A DNA stretch of 64,000 bases. Origin: Myrica gale. Taxonomy: Eukaryota > Streptophyta > Magnoliopsida > Fagales > Myricaceae. The notes below the pieces were generated by a model, which saw only the letters and a list, made by a program, of their open reading frames with translations, was not told the DNA's origin and searched no databases. This document shows, in pieces, positions 35,501-47,315 of the stretch (within the stretch, counting starts at the first letter, position 1; each line of letters opens with the position of its first letter). The stretch covers positions 14,942,001 through 15,006,000 of the forward strand of contig OZ005608.1 in assembly GCA_963930655.1 (NCBI GenBank). Direction: 5' to 3'. Made by a program: the position numbers and the translations under genes.

Positions 35501-36601
35501 TAAAACTGGAATGACACGCTGCATCGTTTCATGAATAAGCATGAATTTTAAGAAAGCATGACATGATATGAATTTCATGAATAAGCATGAATTTTAAGCA
35601 AGTATGAATTTTAAGCAAGTATGAATTTTAAGCAAGCATGACATGACATGTGTATTGCATGAATTTTTCAAGAAGAAAATTATGCAATGATTTTTATGGG
35701 AAGAATATGAGGATTTTTATGAAACGATAAGTTAAGATTAAGGGCACCGGTCGGTACCGTACCATTAAGATGGACTCCCATACCAAAGGACATTTATGAG
35801 AAGGATGGTAGAATCGAAGAGGCTGTGCAAGCCACACTGAAGGACAATGAGAAGGTGTGGTGCCTCCAAGGGTCACGTCTAGCCACTGAAGGACATTGAG
35901 AAGGTGCGCTAGCTGACCAGATGTAAGTCTCCAAGGGAATTCGGGGACGGTTCCGAAGGGAACGCACAACCCTGACTTCAGGGGTCAAATGGAGCGAGCC
36001 CGCAAGTAAAAGACATGAGATAATTATGATAAGGCCAACAAGGGCACAAGTACGAAAGAAAGATTTTTAAGGGCCAAGGGCCAGTTTACAAGCAAGCATG
36101 AAAGAAAGTGGTTTTCAAGGGCCTGGGGCCGAAAACAATAAGCAAGAGCATATGCATAACTCATAAGCACGCATATGCATCAATTGTTCAAGTTTTATCT
36201 TTCTTTCATGATTAAGCAAGCATGAGTCAAGAGCATGATTTAAGTTTACGTTTTTCCCTTACTGAGTCTTTTTGACTCACGTTTTTTTTAAAATTGTGTC
36301 ATTCCAGATGTATCAGGTGAAGAGAGTCAGGAGGACTACCTGACCTAGATGCCCAAGATATTAAGTTTCGAATTTTGTTGATAGTGACATGAGCGTCACT
36401 AATTGGGTTCTAATATGTTTAAATATTTGTTTTGTATGAACTTAATGAGAACCCTGATCATGTAAGTATTTGCTCAAACCCCTCGCGATCCTGTACGTTT
36501 CCGCCGTAATTAAGTAAGAAAATAAGTATGAACGCTGGAGCCGTCCGGGGGATAGCTCGCGGCTGTCACGGTCCCTGCGGGATGCCGTTCGGGGCGTGAC
36601 A
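32503..36601 (+). mobile_element. J LTR 3 (3' LTR)
   Basis: This 4,099-bp LTR has no difference from LTR 2 that I can see. It ends GTGACA at 36601, followed by the CCATT duplication and B's interrupted integrase. Landmarks: GATA palindrome 33006-33030, candidate intron 34062-34131, hairpins 35950-35983. No gene is seen. Confidence 0.95.
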
Positions 36602-36606
36602 CCATT
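36602..36606. repeat. TSD of composite element J, right copy (CCATT)
   Basis: It matches 12912-12916. B's pol frame continues from here leftward across the J insertion to 12911. Confidence 0.95.
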
Positions 36607-39600
36607 GGTCCAACACGCTCCAGGATCTCGAAAGGTCCTATAAACCGGGGTTGAAGCTTCCCCTTCTTCCCGAATCGTGCTACCCCCTTTGTTGGAGAAA
36701 TCTTTAAAAACACTTTACTTCCTTCCTCAAAGGTCAATTCTCTTCTTCGATTGTCCGCATAACTCTTTTGCCGACTTTGGGCCGTAATAAGTCTTTCTTT
36801 GATCAATCGAATCTTCTCTTTTGTCTGCACAATCATCTCTGGCCCCAACAGTCTTCCTTCTCCTACTTCATCCCAATATAATGGCGACCTACACCTCCTT
36901 CCATACAAAGCTTCATACGGTGTCATGCCAATACTTGATTGGAAACTGTTGTTGTATGCGAACTCTGCTAGCGGCAAATACTGAGCCCAGCTTCCTTTGA
37001 AGTCAATGACGCATGCTCGAAGCATGTCTTCCAAAATTTGAATGGTCCGCTCCGATTGGCCATCCGTCTGCGGGTGGAAAGCAGTGCTAAAATTCAACTT
37101 AGTGCCTAGGGACTCCTGCAATCTTTTCCAAAACCTTGACGTAAATCTCGGATCCCTATCCGACACTATGCTCTTTGGTATGCCATGGAGCCTCACAATT
37201 TCTTGGAGATAAACTTCAGCTAGCCTTTCCGGGGTATACTTCACCCTGATGGGCAGAAAGTGGGCTGACTTGGTCAATCGGTCCACTACTACCCATATTG
37301 CATCGTAGCCAGCTGTCGTTCTTGGTAGCCCTACTACAAAATCCATGGCTATTCCTTCCCACTTCCATTCAGGGATCTCCAGAGGCTTCAATGTTCCTGC
37401 TGGCCTCTGGTGCTCTGCTTTCACTCTCTGACAAGTCAGGCATCGAGCGACAAACTCCGCTATCTCTCTTTTCATATTCGGCCACCAGTAAACTTTCTTG
37501 ATGTCTTGATACATCTTCGTTCCTCCAGGGTGGATGGTATAGGGCGTAGTATGCGCCTATGCCAAAATCAACTCCTTGATTCCCCCATCACCAGGGACAC
37601 ATATTCTACTTCGGTACCTCAGCACTCCATCCCTATCCTCAAAATTGGGATCATTATTCTTCTCAATCCTTTCCCTAATCCCTACTATCACCGCATCGCT
37701 CTTCTGGGCTTCACAGATCTGCTCCTCCAACGATGGTTGCAATGACAGCCCTGCGATGGAAACATACCGGTCGGCCAATACAAGCGTGATCTCCTCTCTT
37801 TTTAGATCCTCCATGATCTCCTTAGCTACTACCTTTACGGCACTTGTTTCAGCCGACTTCCGGCTTAAAGCATCAGCCACCACGTTAGCTTTCCCAGGAT
37901 GGTAGCTAATGGTGCAATCATAGTCCATGATCAGCTCCAACCAGCGCCGCTGCCTCATATTCAGCTCCTTCTGAGTATTAAAGTACTTGAGGCTTTTATG
38001 GTCCGTAAATATCTCGCACTTAACCCCATAGAGATAATGCCTCCATATTTTCAGAGCATGAACGACTGCAGCCAACTTCAAGTCGTGAGTGGGGTAATTC
38101 ACCTCGTGGGGCCTCAGTTGCCTCGACGCGTAGGCTATGACCCTCTTATCTTGCATCAACACACACCCAAGACCGTGCTTTGAGGCGTCCGTATAGATCT
38201 CATACTCCCCATGTTCCGAAGGCAATGCTAACACCGGGGCAGTAACTAGATGAGCCTTTAGCGTCTGGAAGCTTTGCTCACACTCGTCTGTCCAATCGAA
38301 CTTAACGTTCTTCTTGGTCAACGAGGTCATCGGCATAGCTATCTTTGAGAATTCCTTGATAAACCTCCGGTAATACCCTGCTAATCCCAGGAAACTTCTT
38401 ATCTCCTTAACATTTGTAGGTCTAGGCCATTTGAAAACCGCATCAACCTTTCCGGGATCTACAGCAATTCCTTCTCCCGACACTACATGCCCTAAAAATC
38501 GGACTTGCTGCAACCAAAACTCGCACTTGGAGAATTTAGCATACAGCTTCTTCTCCCTTAGGATCTGCAAAACAATCCTGAGATGCTCCTCATGCTCCTC
38601 CTGGTTCCGAGAATAAATCAAAATATCGTCTATGAACACCACCACAAATTTATCCAGGAACTCCCTGAACACTCGATTCATCAAGTCCATAAACGCGGCC
38701 GGGGCATTAGTTAACCCAAATGGCATCACCAAAAATTCATAGTGACCATATCGGGTTCGAAAGGTCGTCTTTGATATATCTCCCTCCTTAACCTTCAACT
38801 GGTGGTAACCCGACCTCAAATCAATTCTTGAAAATATTTGTGCCCCCTGCAATTGATCGAACAAATCGTCAATGCGAGGTAGCGGGTACCTATTCTTCAC
38901 AGTCACCTTATTCAACTCCCTATAATCAATGCACATCCGGAGACTTCCGTCATTCTTTTTCACAAACAGGATCGGTGCTCCCCAAGGCGACACACTCGGC
39001 CTTATAAATCCCTTCTCCAAGAGATCTTCCAGTTGGACCTTCAGCTCCTTTAGCTCTGCCGGAGCCATTCGATACGGCACCTTGGAAATTGGGACTGTCC
39101 CAGCTTCCAATTCAATTCCGAACTCCACCTCCCTATCCGGCGATAACCCCGGTAGGTCTTCCGGGAATACATCCGGAAACTCAGTCACTATTGGGGTTTG
39201 ATCAAACGCAGGGACCTCGTTCTGCGTATCGCTTCGCGTATCACTTGCCCATACTAGAATTCCCTCGTGCCCTCCTTGCAACAATCTCTTAGCTTGCAGG
39301 GCCGAGACAATTGCTGGCCTTCGCTCCATTTTCCTCATACCGGTAAAACAACAATCCGGTCTCCCCTCCTTTTGGAACACGACCTTCTTCTCATAGCACC
39401 GAATGTTGGCACCATGCTTCGACAACCAATCCATACCTAGGATGATATCAAATCCTCTCATCTCCATAACTATCAAATCAGCTAACATGACTTGCCCTTC
39501 TACCTCTATCGGATAGTCCTTCACCATCCGGCTACACTCGACTCTTCCCCCAGCGGGCGTTGACACAAGGACACCACAATCCAACAACTCACTATTTAAG

Positions 39601-40784
39601 GCATGTGTCTTGCAATATGCTGATGCAATGAATGAATGTGTGGCCCCTGAATCAAACAGAACTAGGGCTTCCCCCTGGGGCAAAGGCAACTTACCTGCCA
39701 CCACTCGATTCTGGTTCTCCGCGTCCTCCGGAGTCATTGCATATAACCTCGCCTGTGTTGGGCCTCCCTGCCTTCTTGCATTGTCCTGCTGCGGGGGTCG
39801 GGGTGCTTGGTTTGAGCTGCCTGCACTCCTACAGTCTCTGGCGAAGTGACCAGGCTTCCCGCACTTAAAACATAAACCCTGCCTGCACTCCCCTGGGTGT
39901 CTCTTATTGCACTTGTTGCATAGAGGAAACTGATTCCCTCCGGCATTCTGAGCTCCACCAGGCCTCTGGTTTGGCCTCGGGTTCGGCCTCTGGTTCGACC
40001 TCTGAGGCTGCCTCTGTGACGGCTCTGGCCTACTTTTCTTCCAGGGCATCTGCGGAATGGTTGGGTTGGAAGGAGCCTTCCTCTTTTGCTGGTCATGATA
40101 GACTGTTATCCTCTGCAGTCCTCTCTCCACTATCACTGCCCGTTCCATTACTTCTGCCAGGGTTTTAAGGTTGTGACTATATACCCTGTCATAGACCCGC
40201 GGGTGCAACCCTTCCTCAAACTTTCGGGCCTTCCTTTCCTCATCGGGCACCAAGTACGGGGCAAACCGCACCAGCTCCATGAATCGGCCTGCGTATTGCT
40301 CCACCGTCATGGCTCCTTGGGTTAGGGTAGCGAATTCCCTTGCCTTCGCTTCCCGGGTCGTTCGTGGGAAATAACGATCTAAAAATTCTTGCTGGAACCT
40401 CTCCCAGGTTATGGGCTGCTCTCCCAGCTCCTGTTCCAGCAACACCTTCTCGGACTGCCACCACCTTTTGGCATCCCCTTGCAGCTTGAAGGTAGCATAA
40501 CTTAACTTTTGGGCCTCGGTACACCCCAAGACCTCAAGTAGCTCTTTCATCTCCACCAGCCAATTTTCTGCTAGTATGGCATCTCCCCTGCCGTTGTACG
40601 CTGGCGGGTGCTGGCGGTTAAACTGGTCGAACGTACACCCCTCAGGGCGTCCTCGGGCCCCTTCAGCATGAACACCTGGCTGCACGTGCTCGGCCACTAG
40701 CTGAGCCATGTGCCTTAACACATCCTCGGTGGTAACTCCGGGAGCCTAAGACTCTTGATTTCTTGTTGGCCTCCTAGGTGCCAT
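36602..40784 (-). pseudogene. gag-pol: Element B gag-pol, interrupted by J
   Basis: ATG at 40784 starts a frame that is collinear with J to the codon. Gag (capsid core, two zinc knuckles near 39840-39925), protease (DSG), RT (FIDD), RNase H and most of integrase are present without indels; the final 100 codons lie at 12613-12911. TAG occurs at codon 13 (40748-40746) and codon 1076 (37559-37557), where J has GAG in both cases. Unlike J there is no stop between gag and pol, which shows the family's polyprotein is a single frame. J interrupts it after the GPF motif. RNase H shows one catalytic-region neighbour change (HDLKLAAV instead of HDLELAAV), which may affect the acidic active site. Confidence 0.92.
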
Positions 40785-40946
40785 CCTGCACTTCAAGGTT
40801 ATCGTTCAGCTTAGATCAACCTCAACCACAAAAATTCTCATCGTAACTAACCCTAATCGTGTTATCTCATGCTTTAGGGTTTAGGGTTCTACTTTGTTCC
40901 CTATGTTCTACGACTCTACCCTCCGATCCTCTGATACCAACTTAAC
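40785..40946 (-). other. Element B leader with telomere-like repeat
   Basis: This untranslated leader runs between the LTR and the gag ATG. It has the primer-binding site at 40929-40939 and the CCCTAAA/TTTAGGG pair. No gene is present. Confidence 0.8.
40929..40939 (-). other. Primer-binding site, element B
   Basis: The complement of TGGTATCAGAG, 7 bp from the LTR end at 40947. It fixes B's minus orientation. Confidence 0.88.
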
Positions 40947-41794
40947 TGTCACGCCCCGAACGGCATCCCGCAGGGACCGTGACAGCCGCGAGCTATCCCC
41001 CGGATGACTCCAGCGTTCTTACTTATTGTTTTACTTGATTACGGCGGAAACGTACAGGATCGCGAGGGGTTCGAGCAAATACTTACATAAACAGGGTTCT
41101 CATTAAGTTCATACAAAACATATAATTAACATATTAGAACCCAATTAGTGACGCTCGTGTCACTATCAACAAAATGCGAAACATAATATCTTGGGCATCT
41201 AGGTCAGGTAGTCCTCCTGACTCTCTTCACCTGATACATCTGGAATGACACAATTTTAAAAACGTGAGTCAAAAAGACTCAGTAAGGGAAAAACGTAAAA
41301 CTTAAATCATGCTCTTGACTCATGCTTGCTTAATCATGAAAGAAAGAAAACTTGATAATTGATGCATATGCATGCTCATGAATTATGCATATGCTCTTGT
41401 TTAGTGTTTTTCAGCCCCAGGCCCTTGAAAACCACTTTCTTTCATACTTGCTTGTAAAACTGGCCCTTGGCCCTTAAAATCTTTCTTTCGTACTTGTGCC
41501 CTTGTTGGCCTTATCATAATTATTTCATGTCTTTTATTTGCGGGCTCGCTCCATTTGACCCCTGAAGTCAGGGTTGTGCGTTCCCTTCGGAACCGTCCCC
41601 GAATTCCCTTGGAGACCTTAACATCTGGTCGAGCTAGCCCTTGAAGTGGCCCCAGGCCTGATGGCTAGACACGACCCTTGGAGGCACCACACCTTCTCAC
41701 TGTCCTTCAGTGTGGCTTGCACAGCCTCTTGGATTCACCCATCCTTCTCATAAATGTCCTTCGGTATGGGAGTCCAACTTGATGGTACGGTACC
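40947..41794 (-). mobile_element. Element B 5' LTR, 3' piece
   Basis: This piece (848 bp) of the B 5' LTR ends at the GTACC target site of solo LTR C; the LTR resumes at 48833. It holds the LTR terminus, the acceptor-like block near 41240-41260 and the paired hairpins near 41566-41600. No gene is seen. Confidence 0.9.
41790..41794. repeat. TSD of LTR C, left copy (GTACC)
   Basis: It recurs at 48828-48832. The empty site, GGTACGGTACCGACC, is intact in B's other LTR near 8407-8421. Confidence 0.92.
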
Positions 41795-44317
41795 TGTCAC
41801 GCCCCGAACGGCATCCCGCAGGGACCGTGACAGCCGCGAGCTATCCCCCGGATGGCTCCAGCGTTCTTACTTATATTCTTACTTGATTACGGCGGAAACG
41901 TACAGGATCGCGAGGGGTTTGAGCAAATACTTACATAATCAGGGATTCTCATTAGATTCATACAAAACAAATATTTAAAACATATTAGAACCCAATTAGT
42001 GACACTCATGTCACTATCAACAAAATGCGAACCTTAACATCTTGGGCATCTAGGTCAGGTAGTCCTCCTGACTCTCTTCACCTGATACATCTGGAATGAC
42101 ACAGTTTTAAAAACGTGAGTCAAAAAGACTCAGTAAGGGAAAAACGTAAAACTTAAATCATGCTCTTGACTCATGCTTGCTTAATCATGAAAGAAAGAAA
42201 ACTTGATAACTGATGCATATGCGTGCTCATGAATTATGCATATGCTCTTGCTTAGTGTTTTCGGCCCCAGGCCCTTGAAAACCACTTTCTTTCATACTCG
42301 CTTGTAAAACTGGCCCTTGGCCCTTAAAAATCAATCATTTCGTACTTGTGCCCTTGTTGGCCTTATCATAATTATTTCATGTCTTTTACTTGTGGGCTCG
42401 CTCCATTTGACCCCTGAAGTCAGGGTTGTGCGTTCCCTTCGGAACCGTCCCCGAATTCCCTTAGAGACTTTACATCTGGTCGAGCTAGCCCTTGAAGTGG
42501 CCCCGGGCCTGATGGCTAGACACGACCCTTGGAGGCACCACACCTTCTCACTGTCCTTCAGTGTGGCTTGCACAGCCTCTTGGATTCACCCATCCTTCTC
42601 ATAAATGTCCTTCGGTATGGGAGTCCAATTTGATGGTACGGTACCGACCGGTGCCCCTTATATTAACTTATCGTTTCATAAAACTTCTCGTATTCTTTCC
42701 ATAAAAATCATTGCATAATTTTCTTCTTGAAAAATTCATGCAATGCACATGTCATGTCATGCTTGCTTAAAATTCATGTTTGTTCATGAAATTCATATCA
42801 TGTCATGCTTTCTTAAAATTCATGCTTATTCATGAAACGATGCAGTGTGTCATTCCAGTTTTGAAAAGAAATACTTACTGTACACTTACAGTATCCACTT
42901 ACTATTCCACTTACTCTTGGTCTTCTTGTTCGTATATACAGACACGTGGATCGCCTACAAGCGATTCAAATATTCTTTTAGACTTTAAGAATTATGAAAT
43001 TATTTCTTTTGAAATCAGTCATCAATCGAAGATATATATATATATATCTATATATACATATCACTGAAATTTATTTAATTACAAAATAATTATTTTATTC
43101 TTTTCCTTAAATATTCAAAACTTAGCTTATTAAATCATTAATATTTTTATTGAAATAAAAATATATTTATCCGTGTACATGTCTCGATTAGGGTTAAATA
43201 ATACTCATAGGTTTAGATTTAAACCTAAGTCTCTTTTTATTACACGTACTACATTAAACCTTATATCTAACTATTAATAAATTATTCATGATTAAATCTT
43301 AACTTAGACTTTAAACCTCAAATAAAACCCGAGTAAAACTTAACTAGGGTTCCAATAATATTTAATAAAAGATCACAGCTCTACAACATTATTCCAACTA
43401 GCCTAACCCTAATTTCTTATCCAACACAACAATGAAAATACCTAAATTATAAATTGCACTTAGGGTTAACTTCTTGCAACTTTCGGCTACTACCATTTAT
43501 GCACCAATTAATCACAACTTTTCTCCAAGGGTGATCCCATCCTCCAATCAAAAATTTTCACAACCTAATATCTATAAATCAAAACACCAATACCATACAC
43601 CACACTCATGGCATTCGGCCAACTCATGTTTTTACCCAATGATTAGTTTTCTTTTATTTCCTTCAATATGCATGCTTCCAATACTTAACATAATCATCTA
43701 CTATGCATTTAAGGTCATAAATCTTGCACATGTTAAGTCCAATGTCCAGATCTACACATATTCAAAACTATACATAAAAATCCACATAGCTCATTTTCGG
43801 CCATACCCAAAATGTACCCTTTTTCATGCTAAAAATCATATCATGCATATCCTTTGCATTTGTGACCTAACTAGCATGCATACACTTAATCTTTTTATCA
43901 AATAATTCCATCAACAATAGATCTACTCTTTATTCACACTAATATCCATAGATCTAAACAAGATATCATTTTTCATCACCCAACATATCAAAAACTTAGA
44001 TCTAACTTCCTTTAACTTGCATTGTTCTCCATTTGCATTTTTCTTCACATACAACCTTAGATCTAGGGCTTCCATGGTTAGATCTAGCATGTAAACAACT
44101 TAGGGTTCCTAAGCATCCAAGATCTAACAATATCAAGGCATCTATCAAAATAAAACTTCAAGATCTTATACATAGGCCATTCGGCCACTCATGCTAACCC
44201 AACAAAATCATTTTAGCCTTACCTTGTTGTTTGTCCAAGCTTGAGCACCTAGAAAATAAAACATCTATGGTTAGTACTTATGATGTTTAAGGCAAGAACA
44301 TCAATGAACAAATCTTA

Positions 44318-44322
44318 CCTTC
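44318..44322. repeat. TSD of LTR D, left copy (CCTTC)
   Basis: It recurs at 47311-47315. The uninterrupted sequence is seen in the related LTRs as the CTTACCTT... block before ACTCT. Confidence 0.92.
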
Positions 44323-44425
44323 TGTGAGATCCCGAATTTACTTATGTCATTGTATAGGAGAGAGAGATTTTGCTATGATTTTCCTCAGGATGTAGGTATG
44401 TTTTAATTGGTGATTTTTGAGGTAA

Positions 44426-44884
44426 GTGTCGACACATTGGAACATAGTGTCGACACATTATACTAACACCCGAAAGTTTACCTTTTCCTGGAGACCAAAG
44501 TGAATTTTGACTAAGTGTTGTAAGTGTCGACACTTTGAGTCATAGTGTCGACACATTAGACTGATACCCGAGCGTTTATATCTTTCCGGAACTAGAGTGA
44601 TTTTTACTAAGTGTTGGAAGTGTCGACACCTTGAGTGATGGTGTCGACACATCCAACTGAAACCCGAGAGTTCGCCTTTTTCCAGAACTCCCGTGGATTT
44701 TGACCAAGTGATGGAAGTGTCGACACCTTGAGTGATGGTGTCGACACATCTAATTGAAACCCGAGAGTTTACATTTTTCCCACTATGGCTAAGTGTTGGA
44801 AGTGTCGACACCTTGAGTGATGGTGTCGACACATCTTACTAAATATGTTGTAAGTGTCGACACCTTGAGTGATGGTGTCGACAC
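44426..44884. repeat. Array of 12 GTGTCGACAC palindromes in six pairs
   Basis: Copies start at 44426, 44447, 44524, 44545, 44620, 44641, 44717, 44738, 44802, 44823, 44854 and 44875. Within every pair the starts are exactly 21 bp apart. The pairs recur every 96-98 bp, then 85 and 52 bp. Between pairs lies a degenerate unit (ACCCGAGAGTTT... and CTAAGTGTTGGAA). See the findings for interpretation. Confidence 0.95.
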
Positions 44885-45071
44885 ATATAACTACATTCCG
44901 GAATTTTACCGGTTTGAAATACGCGAGTTGAAATTTATGAAGTAGGGGGAGGGCAAACTTGTCTTTTCCCCAACCATTTTCACGCCTATTACTCTCTCCC
45001 CCTTTGCCGAACACTTCATTTTTCCCCTCTCTTCAGCCTTTTCATTTTCCCTTGCCCTAAGTCACCCACCC

Positions 45072-45160
45072 GAAAGAAGAAGAAGGAAGAAGAAGAAGGA
45101 AGAAGGAGAGGAAGAAGGAGAAGAAGAAGGAGAAGAAAAGAAGGAGGAAGAGGAGAGAAG
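45072..45160 (+). repeat. GAA/GGA-rich purine tract in LTR D
   Basis: A low-complexity purine run, followed by a (CT)13 microsatellite at 45195-45220. E has a matching tract on its sense strand (52866-52982 reversed), so the tract is an old part of this LTR type. Confidence 0.9.
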
Positions 45161-46155
45161 CGAGGTAAATCCTTGCTGGCCGAAAATCGTGCTACTCTCT
45201 CTCTCTCTCTCTCTCTCTCTATTCTCTTCTTGTTTCCTCTTGTTGGTTAGTTGTGGTTGGTGATGTTCTTGTTTTCTTTTGTTGGTTGGTTGTGGTTTGA
45301 TGGTAATTTGTCTAAGTAGTGTTCTCCTTGTGATTCATGGATGTTTAGTGTGGATCTAGGTATGTTCAAGGTAGATCTTGTAAGTGTAGCATAGATTTTT
45401 ACATGAGAACATGTGGAAAAATGACTAGATCTGAAATGAGGGTTCAAGAGAAATTGGTTATGTGCTCTAGGTGTTTGATAAAAGGCCTAAGAGGGGGATT
45501 GAAACCTAAGTTGAGCAAGTATGGCCGAATCTAGGGTTTGATGCATTAGATTGTGTATGTATGCTAGTGATATTGAGAACCACAAAGCCCTAAGTGTTAG
45601 GGATATGTTCAGATCTGGGAAAATAGGCAAGAGGACCAATAACGCACACTAGGTGTTTGGTAAACAGCCCAAGAGAAATGGGTACATGCAATGGTGTTAA
45701 CTTGATAATTATGGAACCATGATTTGGTTGTAAACTTCGAGTTGAAGTTGTAAGTGGGAGGAAGGTGAGAGTATAGTTGTTGTTATGAGATGTTAAGTTA
45801 GCCTTGGATGTTGGTTGTGACATGTAGAGATTCGGATTTTGGTTGTTGGAGATTGTTGTGATTTCTGGAGTTACATATGCAGATTTCAAGGCTGAAATGG
45901 AAAGTGTGTTTTGTTGCATTGGTGGTTATCTCTTGATATTTTAGTCCAATTTTACGGGGTTGGTCTTGGAATTTGTTTCAAGTTAAGAAAGAGAGCGTTT
46001 TAAGATAACTTGCATGTGAATTAGAGGTATGACGAATATGTTATGGTATGAAAAATTAGTGTGAGGGTCTATTAAAACAGATTCGTGTGAGTAATGTATT
46101 GATTACTATATACATTTAGTGAACCTATGAATGACAATAGTACGGTTCATTGTAG

Positions 46156-46189
46156 GTAACGAGACACTCGATACTCAAGCAAGCCTAAG
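46156..46189 (+). other. Candidate microexon/donor module in LTR D
   Basis: ATTGTAG precedes a 34-nt block containing ACTCAAGC, followed by AAG/GTAAGTG. The ACTCAAGC core and the flanking sites resemble the 26-27-nt block of the J, A and G LTRs. Confidence 0.35.
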
Positions 46190-46643
46190 GTAAGTGAAAA
46201 TCTTTACAAACTGGAATGATACACTGCATGAAGAATATTCATGAATAAGCATATCAAGCATGACATTACCAAGCACGACATGAATGCATCATGATCATTT
46301 GCATTCATTTTCTTATGCAAATGAAAGTACCATTTTTATGCTACTTTATGACAAGTTTTATGACAAGTTAATTAACGAACCCAAGTCGGTCGGTACCGTA
46401 CCAAGTCAAGAAGGTGCATCCATACCGAAGGACGTTTACGTGAAGGATGGATGTCACCTAGGACACCCATACCGAAGGATGCTTGCAAGAAGGATGGGTA
46501 GTCCATGAGGTAAGTGCAATCACACTGAAGGATGCTTGCAAGAAGGTGTGAACCTCAAGGGTCGTGTCTAGCCACTGAAGGACGAATGAGAGAAGGTGAG
46601 CTAGCTCGACCATATGTAAGGTCCCTAAGGGAAATAAGGGACT

Positions 46644-46677
46644 GTTCCTACGGGAACGCACAACCCTGATGTCAGGG
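46644..46677 (+). other. Paired short hairpins in LTR D
   Basis: GTTCC-TACG-GGAAC (46644-46657), then GCACAA, then CCCTGA-TG-TCAGGG (46664-46677). Stems match J; loops differ. Confidence 0.55.
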
Positions 46678-47310
46678 GTAAAAGAGGGCAAGTGGCCCAC
46701 AAGATAAGATGTAAATCGATTTTTACAAAAGCAAGAGTAAATGCATGTGCATTATACATGCATCACGTTTCATAATCAGGCATGCAGCGCATTATGTTTA
46801 CATGACTATGATTTCAAGTTCAAGTGCATGCTTACAATTTCAACCCATGTTTTAGCTATAATTCCTTACTGAGTCTTTCGACTCACAGTTTTAAATTGTA
46901 TCATTCCAGATGATGTTACAGGGGTGGAATCTTAAGAAGAGGACCTTGAACCCTAGGAGAAGGGTTGATGAAATGTCTCTCTTGTTTGCTAACGTTAGGA
47001 AAGATTTAGCTAATTTTTGTAAAAGCCGGCATGAGCCACCGTGATGTGGTGGTCATGGGTTTCATTTGGCTTAGTTAGTTAATGTTTTAAACTGGTTGAT
47101 ATTTTGAGAATATGTTTAACAACCTTGAGTTATCAATGGGAAGTATGTTCTTATGCACGTTATACGCTAGCATTATAAGGCTTCTTTTTAACATTGAAGC
47201 ATCAACGTCTTTTCCGCTGCAAGTATAGTAGTAAGTACGCTGGAGCGTCCCATGCCGGGAATGCTCGCGGCTGTCATTAGCCTCGTTTAGCTAGCGTTCG
47301 GGGCGTGACA

Positions 47311-47315
47311 CCTTC
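47311..47315. repeat. TSD of LTR D, right copy (CCTTC)
   Basis: It matches 44318-44322; LTR C sequence resumes here. Confidence 0.92.

Larger units (their letters stand above)
12917..36601 (+). mobile_element. Composite element J: LTR-internal-LTR-internal-LTR
   Basis: Three LTRs (12917-17001, 22703-26801, 32503-36601) flank two internal regions (17002-22702 and 26802-32502, 5,701 bp each). The unit internal+LTR repeats with an exact period of 9,800 bp and I see no difference between the two copies. One CCATT duplication flanks the whole array and none flanks the copies singly, so this was one insertion event in B's integrase gene that was or became tandem. Unequal recombination between LTRs is the natural explanation; an assembly duplication is the alternative. 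Confidence 0.93.
44323..47310 (+). mobile_element. Solo LTR D with phased palindrome array
   Basis: This 2,988-bp LTR runs from TGTGAGATCCC to GGGGCGTGACA with a CCTTC duplication. Its last kilobase is homologous to the J LTRs (GGTCGGTACCGTACC, paired hairpins, acceptor-like ATCATTCCAG, GC-rich end). Its first part is unrelated to J and holds 12 copies of a 10-bp palindrome, a GAA-rich tract and a CT microsatellite. No internal region of this family lies in the window, so the coding partner is unknown. Minus-strand open frames across the array are repeat artefacts. Confidence 0.9.

Noticed and set aside
36510-36601. Integrase frame running into LTR 3 (apparent fusion end)
   Set aside because: Read-through of B's interrupted pol into inserted J LTR sequence; an artefact of the insertion.
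44426-44884. Possible CRISPR-like repeat array
   Set aside because: The repeats are 10-bp palindromes in pairs with related linkers inside a plant LTR; no cas genes and no unique spacers.
44458-45014. Minus-strand open frames with repeated CVDT/MCRHHHSRCRH peptides
   Set aside because: They are translations of the GTGTCGACAC array; there is no independent coding signal, and the array is explained at the DNA level.
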